64,000 nt of DNA from Pseudomonadota bacterium (GTDB lineage Bacteria; Pseudomonadota; Gammaproteobacteria; Steroidobacterales; Steroidobacteraceae): assembly GCA_025351005.1 (NCBI GenBank), contig JANXWS010000049.1, positions 29,860 to 93,859 of the forward strand, read 5' to 3'. The notes beneath the pieces were generated by a model. That model saw nothing but the letters and a program-made list of their open reading frames with translations. It was not told where the DNA came from and did not search any database. Below are positions 37,865 to 47,630 of this stretch, piece after piece; position 1 is the first letter of the stretch, and each line of letters opens with the position of its first letter. Position numbers and translations under genes: made by a program.

Positions 37865-38748
37865 TGGCCGCGGCGCTGCCTATAGCCTGGCTCGACGGCT
37901 CGTTCCTGCCGCTCGCCGAGGCCCGCATCTCGCCGCTCGACCGCGGATTCCTGTTCGGCGACGCGGTCTACGAGGTGATCCCGGTCTACCGCGGCCGGCC
38001 GTTCCTGTGCGCCGAGCACCTGGCGCGGCTGGAACGGAGTCTCGCCGAGGTGCGCATGCGCCCGCCGCTTGCGCGCCGTGCGTGGCAGGACCTGCTCGCG
38101 GAGATGGTCGTGCGCAACGGCGGCGGCGACATGTCGCTGTACCTGCAGGTCAGCCGCGGCGCCGACCGGGGCCGCGACCACTCGCTGAACCCGGCGCTCG
38201 CGCCGACGGTGTTCCTGATGGCGGCACCGCTTGCGCCGCTCGATCCTGCCGTGCGCGCGGCCGGCGTCGCCGCGATCACGCTGCCGGACCAGCGCTGGCG
38301 CCGCTGTGACATCAAGAGCACGGCGCTGCTCGCCAATGTGCTCGCGAAGAGCGTCGCGACCGAGGGCGGCGCCACCGAGGCCATTCTGCTCAGCGACGGC
38401 TGGCTGCGCGAGGGCGCCTCGAGCTCCGTGCTCGTGGTCGATGGCGGCACGCTGTGCGCACCGCCCTACGGTCCCGAGATCCTGCCGGGCACCACGCGCG
38501 ACCTCGCGCTCCGGCTCGCCGCACGGGACGGCACCGCGATCCGGATCGCGCCGCTCGGCGAGCAGCAGCTGCGGCAGGCGGACGAGATCGTGCTCGCCTA
38601 CGCGACGCGCGGCGTGCTGCCGGTGACCCGCCTGGACGGCGCGGCCGTGGGCACCGGCCGGCCGGGGCCCGCGTGGCGGCGCCTCGACGAGCTGTTCGCG
38701 GCCTACAGGCGCGACGTCGAGGGCACGCCGTTCACGGCGGACGGTTAG
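37864..38748 (+). CDS. dat: D-amino acid aminotransferase
   Basis: This PLP class IV transaminase interconverts D-alanine and D-glutamate with their 2-oxo acids, a logical partner of dacA for recycling released D-Ala. The 294-residue protein has PLDRGFLFGDAVYEVIPVYRG, the Schiff-base lysine in RCDIKSTALLANVLAK, and GASSSVLVV binding the cofactor phosphate. Class IV also includes branched-chain and 4-amino-4-deoxychorismate enzymes; the R-x-D-x-K spacing and the dacA neighbour favour Dat. It overlaps dacA by one base. Confidence 0.88.
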   Translation: MAAALPIAWLDGSFLPLAEARISPLDRGFLFGDAVYEVIPVYRGRPFLCAEHLARLERSLAEVRMRPPLARRAWQDLLAEMVVRNGGGDMSLYLQVSRGADRGRDHSLNPALAPTVFLMAAPLAPLDPAVRAAGVAAITLPDQRWRRCDIKSTALLANVLAKSVATEGGATEAILLSDGWLREGASSSVLVVDGGTLCAPPYGPEILPGTTRDLALRLAARDGTAIRIAPLGEQQLRQADEIVLAYATRGVLPVTRLDGAAVGTGRPGPAWRRLDELFAAYRRDVEGTPFTADG

Positions 38749-38764
38749 CGGCGGAGTCTTCGCG

Positions 38765-39025
38765 TTGCACGCGTCGCCGCTCGAGTTTCCGTGCGAATAC
38801 CCGGTCAAGGTCATGGGCCGGCAGGCGGCGGGCTTCCGCGAGCGGATGCAGGCGGTGCTGGCCGCCGAACTCGGACCCGCCGCGGCGATCGCGCTCGACG
38901 AGCGCCCGAGCCGTGATGGTGCCTACCTGTCGCTGACATTCACCGTGCGGGTCGAGAGCCGCGAGCAGCTCGAGCAGCTGTACCGCGAACTGCGTGCGAC
39001 CGGCCTCGTCCTGTTCGCCCTCTGA
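38765..39025 (+). CDS. ybeD: DUF493/YbeD family protein
   Basis: An 86-residue single-domain protein of the YbeD family, which has an ACT-like fold and unproven regulatory function. Recognisable features are the opening LEFPCEYPVKVMG and the C-terminal pattern of a short beta strand, helix (REQLEQLYRELRAT) and strand. The start seems to be TTG (38765-38767), with GGCGGAG 8 bp upstream. It normally precedes lipB on the same strand; here lipB faces it tail to tail with a 15-bp gap. Confidence 0.85.
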   Translation: MHASPLEFPCEYPVKVMGRQAAGFRERMQAVLAAELGPAAAIALDERPSRDGAYLSLTFTVRVESREQLEQLYRELRATGLVLFAL

Positions 39026-39040
39026 GACCGCGGCGGCGTC

Positions 39041-39715
39041 TCAGCCGCCAGGACCGCCCGGCTCCGCGACCGCCACCCATTGCGGCTCGCCGGGCAGCCG
39101 CAGCGCCCGCCACAGGTGCGGCGCCAGACGCCTCGCGACGGCTTCCGTGTCGAGTGCGACGCCGAGCGCCGCCAGGTCCACGACCGGCAGCCCCGCATGG
39201 CCGCACGGGTTGATGCGCGCGAACGGCTCGAGGTCCATCGCGACGTTGAGCGCGAGCCCGTGGTAGCTCGCACCGCGACGGATCCTGAGCCCGATGCTCG
39301 CGAGCTTGGCGCCCTCGACGTAGACGCCCGGCGCGTCACGGCGCGCGGCCGCGGCGATGCCGAACTCGGCCGTGAGCGCCACCAGCGAGTCTTCGAGCGC
39401 GGTCACGAGCTCGCGCACGCCGAGCCGGCTGCGCTTCAGGTCGACGAGCGGGTAGACGACCAGCTGGCCGGGCCCGTGGTAGGTGACCTGCCCGCCGCGG
39501 TCGATCCTGAGCACCGGCACGTCACCGGCGGCGAGCACGTGTGCCGCGCTCGCGGCCATGCCGAGCGTGTACACCGGCGGATGCTCGAGGCACCACAGCT
39601 GGTCGGGCGCGTCTGCGCCGCGCAGCTCGGTGTAGCGCTGCATCGCCCGCCAGGTCGGCTCGTACTCGACTCGCCCGAGCCAGCGCGCGCGCGCGCCCAC
39701 TACTGAGTCTTGCAT
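39041..39715 (-). CDS. lipB: Octanoyl-[acyl-carrier-protein] transferase
   Basis: LipB moves octanoate from ACP to the lipoyl domains of 2-oxoacid dehydrogenases and GcvH. The 224-residue product has the substrate loop [14 protein letters not shown], the catalytic lysine in [11 protein letters not shown], and the catalytic cysteine in [15 protein letters not shown]. The ATG at 39713-39715 gives the normal family length; the open frame continues upstream but only into an IS remnant read backwards. It is convergent with ybeD and separated from lipA by a decayed transposase. Confidence 0.95.
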   Translation of the reverse strand: MQDSVVGARARWLGRVEYEPTWRAMQRYTELRGADAPDQLWCLEHPPVYTLGMAASAAHVLAAGDVPVLRIDRGGQVTYHGPGQLVVYPLVDLKRSRLGVRELVTALEDSLVALTAEFGIAAAARRDAPGVYVEGAKLASIGLRIRRGASYHGLALNVAMDLEPFARINPCGHAGLPVVDLAALGVALDTEAVARRLAPHLWRALRLPGEPQWVAVAEPGGPGG

Positions 39716-39718
39716 GAT

Positions 39719-40266
39719 GTGTCGCGCGCCGCAGTGAGCGGGTGGAACGAGCGGCTCGCTGACGGCGGGCTCGGGGCGCTGCGGGCGCGGCCGCGCGGTC
39801 GTCCGGCGGGGCTCGATCCGCAGCAACGCCGGACGCTGCTGTCGGCCTTCAAGGACGGGGCTCTGGCAGCGGGTTTTGTTACCGAACATTCCGCCGCTGC
39901 TGCTTCCGCCTGTTCCCGGGCGCCATCAGGGGTTGGCAGATCATCAAGTTCCTGCATGCCGTGGCTCTTCTGATCCGGCGACCGCTGCCGGTCATCGGGG
40001 ATGGACTGCCCGCCCGATGCAGCGCATTCGTGCGCGATTACCCCGGGGGCCCGAACGGCGCCGTGCACGTCGAGCAGCCGCCGGTCCATGCGCCGGAACT
40101 GAAACCGCCTGCATGCATCCAGGGCCATCGGCAACATCCCGAGCCCGCCCGTCGCCGTGCCACGCATGTCGGCGAGCTCAAGCACCTCGCCCGCAACCGC
40201 GTGCGCTCCATGCAGCGACCCCGAACCCTGATCGCCGCGTTCCGGCACCAAGCCGAGTGGCCGCTC
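39719..40266 (+). pseudogene. Decayed IS630-family transposase remnant
   Basis: Two pieces of one transposase lie in different frames. The first (39719 to about 39885) encodes a helix-turn-helix: [17 protein letters not shown] then [16 protein letters not shown]. The second (about 39901-40266) encodes [56 protein letters not shown] and LKHLARNRVRSMQRPRTLI. These follow the end of IS630 DDE enzymes (I/V-x-DGLPAH, YAPELNPxE). The middle part with the first catalytic Asp is missing, the NPxE Glu is gone (LKPPA), and the N-terminus runs into the lipB start. No terminal repeats were found. It is dead. Confidence 0.8.
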
Positions 40267-40293
40267 CGGACCCGCCAGTCATCGATGCAGGTT

Positions 40294-41322
40294 TCAATAG
40301 AGTCCCGCGTTGTTGCGTTCGAGCGCGCGCTCGGCCCGGTAGCTGGAGCGGACCAGCGGTCCCGCGACGCACTCGAGAAAGCCCTGCGCGAGCGCGAGCT
40401 GTCGCAGCGCCTGGAACTCCGCCGGCGGCACGTAGCGGCGCACCGGCAGGTGCCGCACGGTCGGCCGCAGGTACTGGCCGAGGGTGACGATATCGACGCC
40501 CGCCCCACGCAGGTCGCGCAGGCACTGCTCGATCTCCGCCGCGGTCTCGCCGAGGCCGAGCATCAGGCTCGACTTGACGAGCACCGCCGCCCGCCGCGCT
40601 TTCGCGGCCGAGAGCACGCCGAGCGTCTGGGCGTAGCCCGCGCGCGGGTCGCGCACCGGGTGCGTCAGTCGCTCGACGGTCTCGATGTTCTGCGCGAACA
40701 CCTCGACGCCGCTGTCGACCACGGTTGCGACGGCGTCGGCGCTGCCCTGGAAGTCCGGTGTCAGCGCCTCGACCGCGGTCGCCGGCCGCACCGCCTTGAT
40801 CGCGCGCACGCAGGCCGCATAGTGCGTCGCGCCGCCGTCAGCGAGGTCATCGCGGTTGACCGACGTCAGCACCACGTAGCGCAGCGCCATCAGCTCGACC
40901 GTCTGCGCGACGTTGGCCGGCTCCTCGGCGTCGAGCCAGCCGCGCGGATTGCCGGTGTCGACCGCGCAGAACCGGCAGGCGCGCGTGCAGACCGCGCCCA
41001 TCAGCATGATCGTGGCGGTACCTGCGTTCCAGCACTCGCCGATGTTGGGACATTTCGCCTCCTCGCAGACGGTGGCGAGCCGGTGCTCCCGGACCACGCT
41101 TCGGACCGCCTCGAAGCGCGTCCCGGCCGGCAACGGCGCGCGCAGCCAGGACGGCTTGGCGCCGGCGACGACCGCCTCGCCGTGCGCGCTCGCCTTGATG
41201 CCGTCGCGGATCGCCGTGAAGCCCTGCGGCGTCAGGTATTTCTCGCCGCTCCTGGCGCTGACGACGGGGATGCCCTTGAGGTCGGCCACCGGACGGTCCT
41301 GGGGTAGCAGCGGGGCTGCCAT
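40294..41322 (-). CDS. lipA: Lipoyl synthase
   Basis: LipA is the radical-SAM enzyme that inserts two sulfurs into protein-bound octanoate. The 342-residue product has the auxiliary-cluster cysteines Cys86, Cys91 and Cys97 ([12 protein letters not shown]) and the radical-SAM triad Cys112, Cys116 and Cys119 (CTRACRFC). The C-terminal RSSYRAE contains the serine that ligates the auxiliary cluster. I chose the ATG at 41320-41322. It starts 1 bp from the murU stop, so murU may be co-transcribed with it. Confidence 0.97.
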   Translation of the reverse strand: MAAPLLPQDRPVADLKGIPVVSARSGEKYLTPQGFTAIRDGIKASAHGEAVVAGAKPSWLRAPLPAGTRFEAVRSVVREHRLATVCEEAKCPNIGECWNAGTATIMLMGAVCTRACRFCAVDTGNPRGWLDAEEPANVAQTVELMALRYVVLTSVNRDDLADGGATHYAACVRAIKAVRPATAVEALTPDFQGSADAVATVVDSGVEVFAQNIETVERLTHPVRDPRAGYAQTLGVLSAAKARRAAVLVKSSLMLGLGETAAEIEQCLRDLRGAGVDIVTLGQYLRPTVRHLPVRRYVPPAEFQALRQLALAQGFLECVAGPLVRSSYRAERALERNNAGLY

Positions 41323-41323
41323 T

Positions 41324-41992
41324 CTACGCGAGCGACGCGGCCAGCTGTTCCAGCCGCTCCGGCGTGCCGACGTCGGCCCAGGTGCCGGCATAGAGCTCGG
41401 CGCTGACGAGCCCGGCGTGCGCCGCCGGATCGATCACTGCGCGCAGCCCGCGGCGCCCGGGCGGCAGCGCCCGGAACAGCTCCGGCCGGAAGCTCGCGAT
41501 GCCGGCGAAAGTCGCGCGGCGCGGCCCTTCGAGCCGGAGCTCGCCGCACTCGATCGCATAGTCGCCGCGCGGGTGGTGCGCCGGGTTCGGCACCAGCAAC
41601 AGGTGCGCCAGCCGGCCGGGCGGCGGCGCGGGCGGCGGCAGTGGCACTGCCGCGTAGACATCGCTGCTGATCACCGCGAACGGCTCGTCGCCGAAGACCG
41701 CGAGGGCGTTGCGGATGCCGCCGGCGAACTCGAGCGGCTCGGGTCCTTCGTCGAACCAGTGGATCCTGAGCCCGAACTGTCCACCGTCGCCGAGCGCCGC
41801 GCGCAGCCGCTCGCCGAGCCATGACGTGTTGATCGCGACGTCGAAAACGCCGCCGGCGGCGAGCCGGTGGAGGTGGTGGGCGATCAGCGGCTTGCCGCCG
41901 ACCGGCAGCAGCGCCTTCGGCAGGCTGTCGGTCAGCGGCCGCATGCGCAGTCCGCGCCCGGCCGCGAGCAGCATCGCGCGCTTCAGCGTCAT
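41324..41992 (-). CDS. murU: N-acetylmuramate-1-phosphate uridylyltransferase
   Basis: MurU makes UDP-MurNAc from MurNAc-1-phosphate and UTP in the cell-wall recycling route that bypasses de novo, fosfomycin-sensitive synthesis. The 222-residue nucleotidyltransferase starts [20 protein letters not shown], carries [19 protein letters not shown] (uridylyl-binding), and ends [17 protein letters not shown]. It overlaps amgK by 4 bp. The pairing with a sugar kinase distinguishes it from general sugar-1-phosphate nucleotidyltransferases. Confidence 0.9.
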   Translation of the reverse strand: MTLKRAMLLAAGRGLRMRPLTDSLPKALLPVGGKPLIAHHLHRLAAGGVFDVAINTSWLGERLRAALGDGGQFGLRIHWFDEGPEPLEFAGGIRNALAVFGDEPFAVISSDVYAAVPLPPPAPPPGRLAHLLLVPNPAHHPRGDYAIECGELRLEGPRRATFAGIASFRPELFRALPPGRRGLRAVIDPAAHAGLVSAELYAGTWADVGTPERLEQLAASLA

Positions 41993-43032
41993 CGGCCGAG
42001 CGCCCGCGCCTGGGCGGCGGCGAAGCCGGGCACGACCGCGGCCTTGAGGAAGGCGCCGAGCTCGGCGAATTCCCCGTATTCGGCCGCCGTCGCGAGTACA
42101 TAGTCGAGTACCGCCGGCAGGTCGCGCAGGTAGCCGTTCTTGCCGTCGCGGTACCACAGGCGCGCGAAAATGCCGAGCACCTTGAGGTGCCGCTGCAGGC
42201 CGACCAGGTCGAACCAGCGTATGAAGTCCGCCTCGTCCGCCGCCACCGCGATGCCGGCGGCGAGCGCGCGCCGGCGGTAGTCGCGCACCCAGCCGAGCAC
42301 CCGCGCCCGCGGCCAGACGATGTAGCAGTCCTTAAACAGGGACGCGAGGTCGTAGGTGAGCGCACCCTGCACCGCGTCCTGGAAATCGAGGATGCCGGGG
42401 CTGCCGGTTGCGAGGCGCATCAGGTTCCGCGAGTGGTAGTCGCGGTGGACGAACACCTGCGGCTGCTCGAGCGCGGCTGCCGCGCAGCGCGCCGAGCAGC
42501 GCGCGAACAGGTCGCGCTCCGCGCTGCCCGGCACGATCTCCAGGTGGCGCGCCAGGAACCAGTCCGGGAAGAGCCGCACCTCGCGGTCGAGCTCAGCCGC
42601 GTCGTAGGGCGCGAGCGCCGCGGCGGCGCTGCCGCCCCGCGCCTGGATCACGAGCAGCGCGTCCGTCGCCTCGCGGTACAGCTGCTCGACGTCGCCGCCG
42701 TTGCGCAGCGCCGCCAGGTAGTGGGTCGAGCCCAGGTCGGTCAGCAGCAGGAAGCCGCGCTCGCGATCGGCCGCGAGCACGGCCGGCACGGTCAGGCCGA
42801 GCGCGCCGAGCGCCGCTGCGACGCGCACGAAGGCGCCCACGTCCTCGCGCTCGGGCGGCGCGTCCATGACGATCAGGCTCTGGACGCCGTCGCGGACGCG
42901 GAAATAGCGCCGGAAGCTCGCATCCGCCGACGCCGGTGCGATGTCGGAGGCGGCCAGCCCGAGATCGTGCCGCAACCAGCGCTCGAGCAGCGCGCGGCGG
43001 GCATCCGGTGCAACGTCGGTGTCGGGCGGCAT
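41989..43032 (-). CDS. amgK: N-acetylmuramate/N-acetylglucosamine anomeric kinase
   Basis: AmgK phosphorylates MurNAc and GlcNAc at C1, producing the substrate of MurU. The 347-residue aminoglycoside phosphotransferase-like kinase has VFVHRDYHSRNLM (catalytic loop with Asp) and GILDFQDAVQGALTYDLASL (Mg-binding DFQ). It is divergent from lptD, the usual arrangement in Pseudomonas and relatives. The start is the ATG at 43030-43032, very close to the lptD promoter region. Confidence 0.9.
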   Translation of the reverse strand: MPPDTDVAPDARRALLERWLRHDLGLAASDIAPASADASFRRYFRVRDGVQSLIVMDAPPEREDVGAFVRVAAALGALGLTVPAVLAADRERGFLLLTDLGSTHYLAALRNGGDVEQLYREATDALLVIQARGGSAAAALAPYDAAELDREVRLFPDWFLARHLEIVPGSAERDLFARCSARCAAAALEQPQVFVHRDYHSRNLMRLATGSPGILDFQDAVQGALTYDLASLFKDCYIVWPRARVLGWVRDYRRRALAAGIAVAADEADFIRWFDLVGLQRHLKVLGIFARLWYRDGKNGYLRDLPAVLDYVLATAAEYGEFAELGAFLKAAVVPGFAAAQARALGR

Positions 43033-43043
43033 GAACGGCGGAT

Positions 43044-43049
43044 TATAAT
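43044..43049 (+). promoter_or_regulatory. -10 box in the amgK / lptD divergent region
   Basis: A perfect TATAAT lies in the 73-bp gap between amgK and lptD, 56 bp before the lptD start and 11 bp from the amgK ATG. The -35 position is weak. It is the best -10 match in the gap and most likely drives lptD. Confidence 0.45.
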
Positions 43050-43105
43050 GCCCCGACCCGCCGTGGCTGCGGCGACCGGTTGTCCGAAGCTCTTAGGCCG
43101 CTGCC

Positions 43106-45310
43106 TTGCCCTCACGTCCGTTTCCCCACGCCCGGCGCGCGCTCCTATTGTCGGCCGCCGCCGCGTGGCTGGCGGCGCCCGCGGCGCGCGCCGTCGACCC
43201 GTGCCCCGCGCCGCCCCCGGCGCCGGCGGAGGCGGACGCTCCGCCCGCCGACCCGACGCGGGTCGAGGTCACTTCGGCCGGCGCCGAGGTCACGACGGCG
43301 GGCCAGGCGAGGCTCACGGGGCCCGTGCGCGTGCGCCAGGGCAACCGCACGTTGACCGCGCAGGACGGCAACTACGACTCGGCGACGCAAGCCTTCGACG
43401 TCACCGGCAACGTCCGCTACCACGATCCGCGGCTCACCGTCGGCGGCGAGTCCGGCACCTGGAGCAGCGAGGGCGGTGGCCGTTTCGTCGGCGCGGAGTT
43501 CGAGATCCCGGCGCGGCCGGCGCGCGGCACTGCGGCCACGGTCGTGCTCCGGCCCGACGGTCGCCTCGAACTCGACCGGGTCGTGTACACCGCCTGTCCC
43601 GTGGGCCGCCGCGACTGGTTCCTGCGTGCGCGCCACATCGAGATCGACCAGGCCGCGCAGCAGGGCTTAGGCCGCGACGTGCTGCTCGACTTCAAGGGCG
43701 TGCCCATCTTCTACCTGCCGATCGCCTCATTTCCGGTCGGCGACGCGCGCAAGTCGGGCTTCCTGTTCCCGGTATTCGGCCAGTCGAACCGCAACGGCTT
43801 CGAGCTGGCGGCACCCTACTACTGGAACATCGCTCCGGACTACGACGCGACGCTGACGCCGGGCTTCCTGTCGAAGCGCGGCGCCACGCTCGGCACGGAG
43901 TTCCGGTTCCTGACCGAGGACTCGCGCGGCGAATTCAAGAGCGACTGGATCCCGTCCGACCGCAGCGCGGGCCGCGACCGCAGCTTCCTGCGCTTCACCG
44001 AGCGCAGCGAGCTCGGCGAGCGGCTGCGCCTGGACACCAGCCTGGCGCAGGCCAGCGACCCGAACTATTTCACCGACTTCGGCCAGGGCCCTGAGGGCAC
44101 CAGCGTCACGTACCTGCAGCGGATCGCGCGGCTGACCTACCTGGACTCGCACTGGCACGCCTACGGTCTGGTCGAGCAGTTCCAGACGATCGACCAGACG
44201 ATCGCCGTCGGCGACCGGCCGTACACGCGCGCGCCGCAGCTGGCGCTCCTGGGCCGCTGGGCCGAGCGCAACGGCCCGGGCTTCGAAGTCGAGGCCGAGG
44301 CGGTCGACTTCGTGCGCGACAACGGCACCGAGGGTCTGCGTCTCGGGCTCGCGCCTACGGCAAGCTACGCGTGGCGCCCGCCGGGCGGCTTCGTGGTCCC
44401 AAGCGTCGGCTACCGCAGCATCGGCTACTCGCTCAGGCGCACGCCCGGCACCGACGACACGCCCTCGGTGTCGGCGCCGTTTGCGACGCTCGACGCGGGC
44501 CTGAACCTCGAGCGCGATGCCGGCGAGCGCGTGCAGACACTCGAGCCGCGCATGCTCTACACCTACATTCCGTACCGCGACCAGTCGGCCCTGCCGCTGT
44601 TCGACACCGGTCTGCCCGACCTGAACCTGATCCAGCTGTTCCGCTCGCAGCGCTACGTCGGCGGCGACCGCATCGGCGACGCCAACCAGCTGGCCGCCGG
44701 CGCGACTACGCGGCTGGTCGACGTGCCCTCCGGCCGCCAGCTGCTGAGCGCGACGCTCGGCGAGATCTACTACTTCAAGGCGCCGCAGCTGCTGCTGCCG
44801 ACCGAGGTGGCAGTCGCCGGCAAGACCTCGGACATCGTCGGCCAGCTCGACCTGTCGGCGTACCGCCACTGGAACGTCCAGCTCGGCGAGCAGTGGAACC
44901 CGCACAGCCAGGCGTCCGCCCTCAGCGAGGTGCGGGTCCAGTACCAGCCGTCCAGCGGCAAGGTCGCCAACCTGAGCTACCGCTTCCGGCGCGACCTGCT
45001 CGAGCAGGTCGAGGGATCCGCAGCGTGGCCGATCACCGACTCGTGGAAAATTTACGCCCGCCACGTCTACTCGCTGCGCGATCACACGGCGATCGAGTCC
45101 TTCGGCGGCTTCGAGTACCAGGCCTGCTGCTGGCGCATCCGAATCGTCGGCCGGCGCTACGTCATCAGCCACACCGGCACCAAGGACACCTCGGTGTCGG
45201 TGCAGCTGGAACTCAAGGGCCTGTCGAGTGTCGGAGAGCAGGCCGGCGCTTTCCTCGAGCGGTCGATTCGGGGATACTCCGCGACCCCCGCCGAAACCGG
45301 GCCAGAATAG
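43106..45310 (+). CDS. lptD: LPS-assembly outer-membrane protein LptD
   Basis: LptD, with LptE, inserts lipopolysaccharide into the outer leaflet. The 734-residue protein has a signal peptide, an OstA/jellyroll domain (about residues 50-190) and a large C-terminal beta barrel. All four disulfide cysteines are present: Cys33, Cys164 (VVYTACPVGRRDW) and the pair Cys674-Cys675 (YQACCWRIRIVG). The start appears to be TTG (43106-43108), after which the signal peptide begins. It heads lptD-surA-pdxA-rsmA; SurA is the chaperone that folds LptD. Confidence 0.95.
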   Translation: MPSRPFPHARRALLLSAAAAWLAAPAARAVDPCPAPPPAPAEADAPPADPTRVEVTSAGAEVTTAGQARLTGPVRVRQGNRTLTAQDGNYDSATQAFDVTGNVRYHDPRLTVGGESGTWSSEGGGRFVGAEFEIPARPARGTAATVVLRPDGRLELDRVVYTACPVGRRDWFLRARHIEIDQAAQQGLGRDVLLDFKGVPIFYLPIASFPVGDARKSGFLFPVFGQSNRNGFELAAPYYWNIAPDYDATLTPGFLSKRGATLGTEFRFLTEDSRGEFKSDWIPSDRSAGRDRSFLRFTERSELGERLRLDTSLAQASDPNYFTDFGQGPEGTSVTYLQRIARLTYLDSHWHAYGLVEQFQTIDQTIAVGDRPYTRAPQLALLGRWAERNGPGFEVEAEAVDFVRDNGTEGLRLGLAPTASYAWRPPGGFVVPSVGYRSIGYSLRRTPGTDDTPSVSAPFATLDAGLNLERDAGERVQTLEPRMLYTYIPYRDQSALPLFDTGLPDLNLIQLFRSQRYVGGDRIGDANQLAAGATTRLVDVPSGRQLLSATLGEIYYFKAPQLLLPTEVAVAGKTSDIVGQLDLSAYRHWNVQLGEQWNPHSQASALSEVRVQYQPSSGKVANLSYRFRRDLLEQVEGSAAWPITDSWKIYARHVYSLRDHTAIESFGGFEYQACCWRIRIVGRRYVISHTGTKDTSVSVQLELKGLSSVGEQAGAFLERSIRGYSATPAETGPE

Positions 45311-45317
45311 GTCTTCC

Positions 45318-46628
45318 ATGCGTCGCTTCCTGGCAATTCCCCTCGTCGCCCTGTCGCTGTCCGCCGCTCCCGGCGCCCTCGCCCAGACCCGCGAGATCGG
45401 CGGCAAGGGCGAGCTGCTCGACCGGATCGCCGTCGTCGTCAATGACGGCGTCGTGCTGCAGAGCCAGATCGACGCCCAGATCGCCGCCGTGACGGAGCGC
45501 CTGCGCGGCCAGGGCACGGCGCTGCCGCCGCCTTCGGTGCTGCGCCAGCAGATCACCGAGCGAATGGTGCTGCAGGAAATCGAGCTGCAGCGCGCCCAGA
45601 AGATCGGGCTGCGGGTCAGCGACGAGGCGCTCAACGGCGCGCTCAAGGACGTGGCCACGCAGAACCACATCGACTTCGCCGCGCTGCCGGACGCGCTCGC
45701 GCACGAGGGCATCGTCTACGCCGACTACCGCGAGCAGATGCGGCGCGAGATGACCCTGCAGCTGCTGCGCCAGCGCGACGTCTACCAGCGGATCTACGTC
45801 AGCCCGCGCGAGATCGACCAGTTCCTGGCGAAGGCGGCCGCCGACAAGAGCGGCGACGCCTCCTACAACGTGTCGCACATCCTGCTGTCCTTGCCCGAGG
45901 CTGCCTCGCCGGGCCAGCTCGAGCAGGTCGAGAAGCGCGCCGAGGAGATCCGCGAGCGCGCCGAAAAAGGCGAAGACTTCGGCCAGCTTGCGGTCTCCTA
46001 CTCGCAGGCGCAGTCGGCGCTCGAGCGCGGCCTGATCGGCTGGCGCAAGGGCAACGAGCTGCCGACGTTCATGGCCGACGTGGTCGCCAGACTCAAGCCC
46101 GGCGACGTGTCGACGCCGATCCGCACGCCGTCCGGCTTCCATATCATTCGCCTCAACGAGGTCAAGCGCGACGACCAGCCGCTGCTGGTCGAACAGCTGC
46201 ACGCGCGCCATATCCTCGTGAAGCCGAACGAGCTGCAGGACGACGAGACCGTGCGCGGCCGGCTGCAGGTGATCCGCGATCGCATCGCGAACGGCAGCGA
46301 CGACTTCGGCGCGATCGCCAAGGCGGTTTCGGAGGACCCGGGCTCGGCCGCCGAGGGCGGCGACCTCGGCTGGAGCGGCACGGGCACCTTCGTGCCCGAG
46401 TTCGAGGCCGCGCTCAACAAGCTCGCCGACAACGAGATCAGCCAGCCGTTCCGGACGCAGTACGGCTGGCACGTCGCGCAGACACTGGGGCGGCGCACCC
46501 AGGACATGAGCACCGACGAGCGCCGCCGCCGGGCATTCGAGCAGATTCGCGCCAGCAAGTCCGACGAAGAAACCGAACTCTGGCTGCGCCGGCTGCGCGA
46601 CGACGCCTTCGTCGACTACCGCGGCTGA
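45318..46628 (+). CDS. surA: Periplasmic chaperone and peptidyl-prolyl isomerase SurA
   Basis: SurA escorts outer-membrane proteins, including LptD, across the periplasm. The 436-residue product has a signal peptide (cleavage near ALA-QT), a SurA_N chaperone domain (LLDRIAVVVNDGVVLQSQID), and two parvulin domains: about residues 190-290 (VSHILLSLPE) and 300-400 (ARHILVKPNE). A short C-terminal helix completes the chaperone core. It starts 7 bp after lptD. Confidence 0.96.
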   Translation: MRRFLAIPLVALSLSAAPGALAQTREIGGKGELLDRIAVVVNDGVVLQSQIDAQIAAVTERLRGQGTALPPPSVLRQQITERMVLQEIELQRAQKIGLRVSDEALNGALKDVATQNHIDFAALPDALAHEGIVYADYREQMRREMTLQLLRQRDVYQRIYVSPREIDQFLAKAAADKSGDASYNVSHILLSLPEAASPGQLEQVEKRAEEIRERAEKGEDFGQLAVSYSQAQSALERGLIGWRKGNELPTFMADVVARLKPGDVSTPIRTPSGFHIIRLNEVKRDDQPLLVEQLHARHILVKPNELQDDETVRGRLQVIRDRIANGSDDFGAIAKAVSEDPGSAAEGGDLGWSGTGTFVPEFEAALNKLADNEISQPFRTQYGWHVAQTLGRRTQDMSTDERRRRAFEQIRASKSDEETELWLRRLRDDAFVDYRG

Positions 46629-46634
46629 ACGGCG

Positions 46635-47630
46635 ATGACGGCGGCGCCGCAGGCGGGGGCACCGACCGTGGTCGTGACCTCCGGCGAGCCGGCCGGCATC
46701 GGTCCCGACATCTGCCTCGCGCTCGCCGAACGCGAGTGGCCGTGCCGGCTGCTGGTGGCGGCCGACCCGCGAGTGATGGCGGAGCGCAACGCCGAGCTTG
46801 GGGCCCGTGTCGAGCTCGTCAGCGTCGGCAGCGACGGGGCCGACGCGCACCGCGCCGGCCGGCTGCAGCTGCTCGTGCACCATGCGCCGCTGCCGGTCGT
46901 CGCCGGACGGCTGGAGCCCGGCAACGCCGGCTACGTCCTCGGGATGATCCGCCAGGCGGTCGCGGGCTGCAGCAACGGGCGCTACGCGGCGCTGGTCACG
47001 GGACCGGTGCAGAAGAGCACCATCAACGAGTCCGGCGTCGCGTTCACCGGCCACACCGAGTTCCTCGCCACGCTGACCGGCGCGCCGCGCCCGGTCATGC
47101 TGCTGGTCGCAGGCAAGCTCCGGGTCGCGCTCGCGACCACGCACCTGCCGCTACGGGCGGTCGCCGACAGCCTCAACGAGGATGACCTGCTGGCGACGAT
47201 CCGGGTGCTGGCCGCCGGGTTGCGCGAGCGCTTCGGGCTGGTGCGGCCGCGGATCCTGGTGCTCGGCCTCAATCCCCACGCCGGCGAGTCCGGCCATCTC
47301 GGCCGCGAGGACCTGGACGTGATCGCGCCGGCGATCGCCCGCGCCGCGGCCGAGGACATCGCCGCGCGCGGCCCGCTGCCGGCCGACACCGCGTTCGCGC
47401 CACGGCAGCTGACCGACGCCGACGCGGTGCTGGCGATGTTCCACGACCAGGGCCTGCCGGTGATCAAGTACGCGGGCTTCGGCCACGCGGTCAACGTCAC
47501 GCTCGGGCTGCCGATCCTGCGCACCTCGGTCGACCACGGCACGGCGCTCGACCTCGCGGCCACCGGCCGGGCCGACCCGGGCAGCATGGTCGCCGCGCTC
47601 GAGCTCGCGCTCGCCTGCATTCGGCCGTGA
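46635..47630 (+). CDS. pdxA: 4-hydroxythreonine-4-phosphate dehydrogenase
   Basis: PdxA oxidises 4-phosphohydroxy-L-threonine in pyridoxal-5'-phosphate synthesis. The 331-residue enzyme starts with VVTSGEPAGIGPDI and has metal-binding histidines in GHTEFLA, GLNPHAGE and MFHDQGLPVIKY. PLP made here serves several enzymes in this window (SelA, kynureninase, Dat, omega-transaminase). It overlaps rsmA by 4 bp at a GTGA. Confidence 0.95.
   Translation: MTAAPQAGAPTVVVTSGEPAGIGPDICLALAEREWPCRLLVAADPRVMAERNAELGARVELVSVGSDGADAHRAGRLQLLVHHAPLPVVAGRLEPGNAGYVLGMIRQAVAGCSNGRYAALVTGPVQKSTINESGVAFTGHTEFLATLTGAPRPVMLLVAGKLRVALATTHLPLRAVADSLNEDDLLATIRVLAAGLRERFGLVRPRILVLGLNPHAGESGHLGREDLDVIAPAIARAAAEDIAARGPLPADTAFAPRQLTDADAVLAMFHDQGLPVIKYAGFGHAVNVTLGLPILRTSVDHGTALDLAATGRADPGSMVAALELALACIRP

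Noticed and set aside
39700..40251. Minus-strand reading frame between lipA and lipB
   Set aside because: It is the antisense of the IS630 remnant and has no recognisable protein features.
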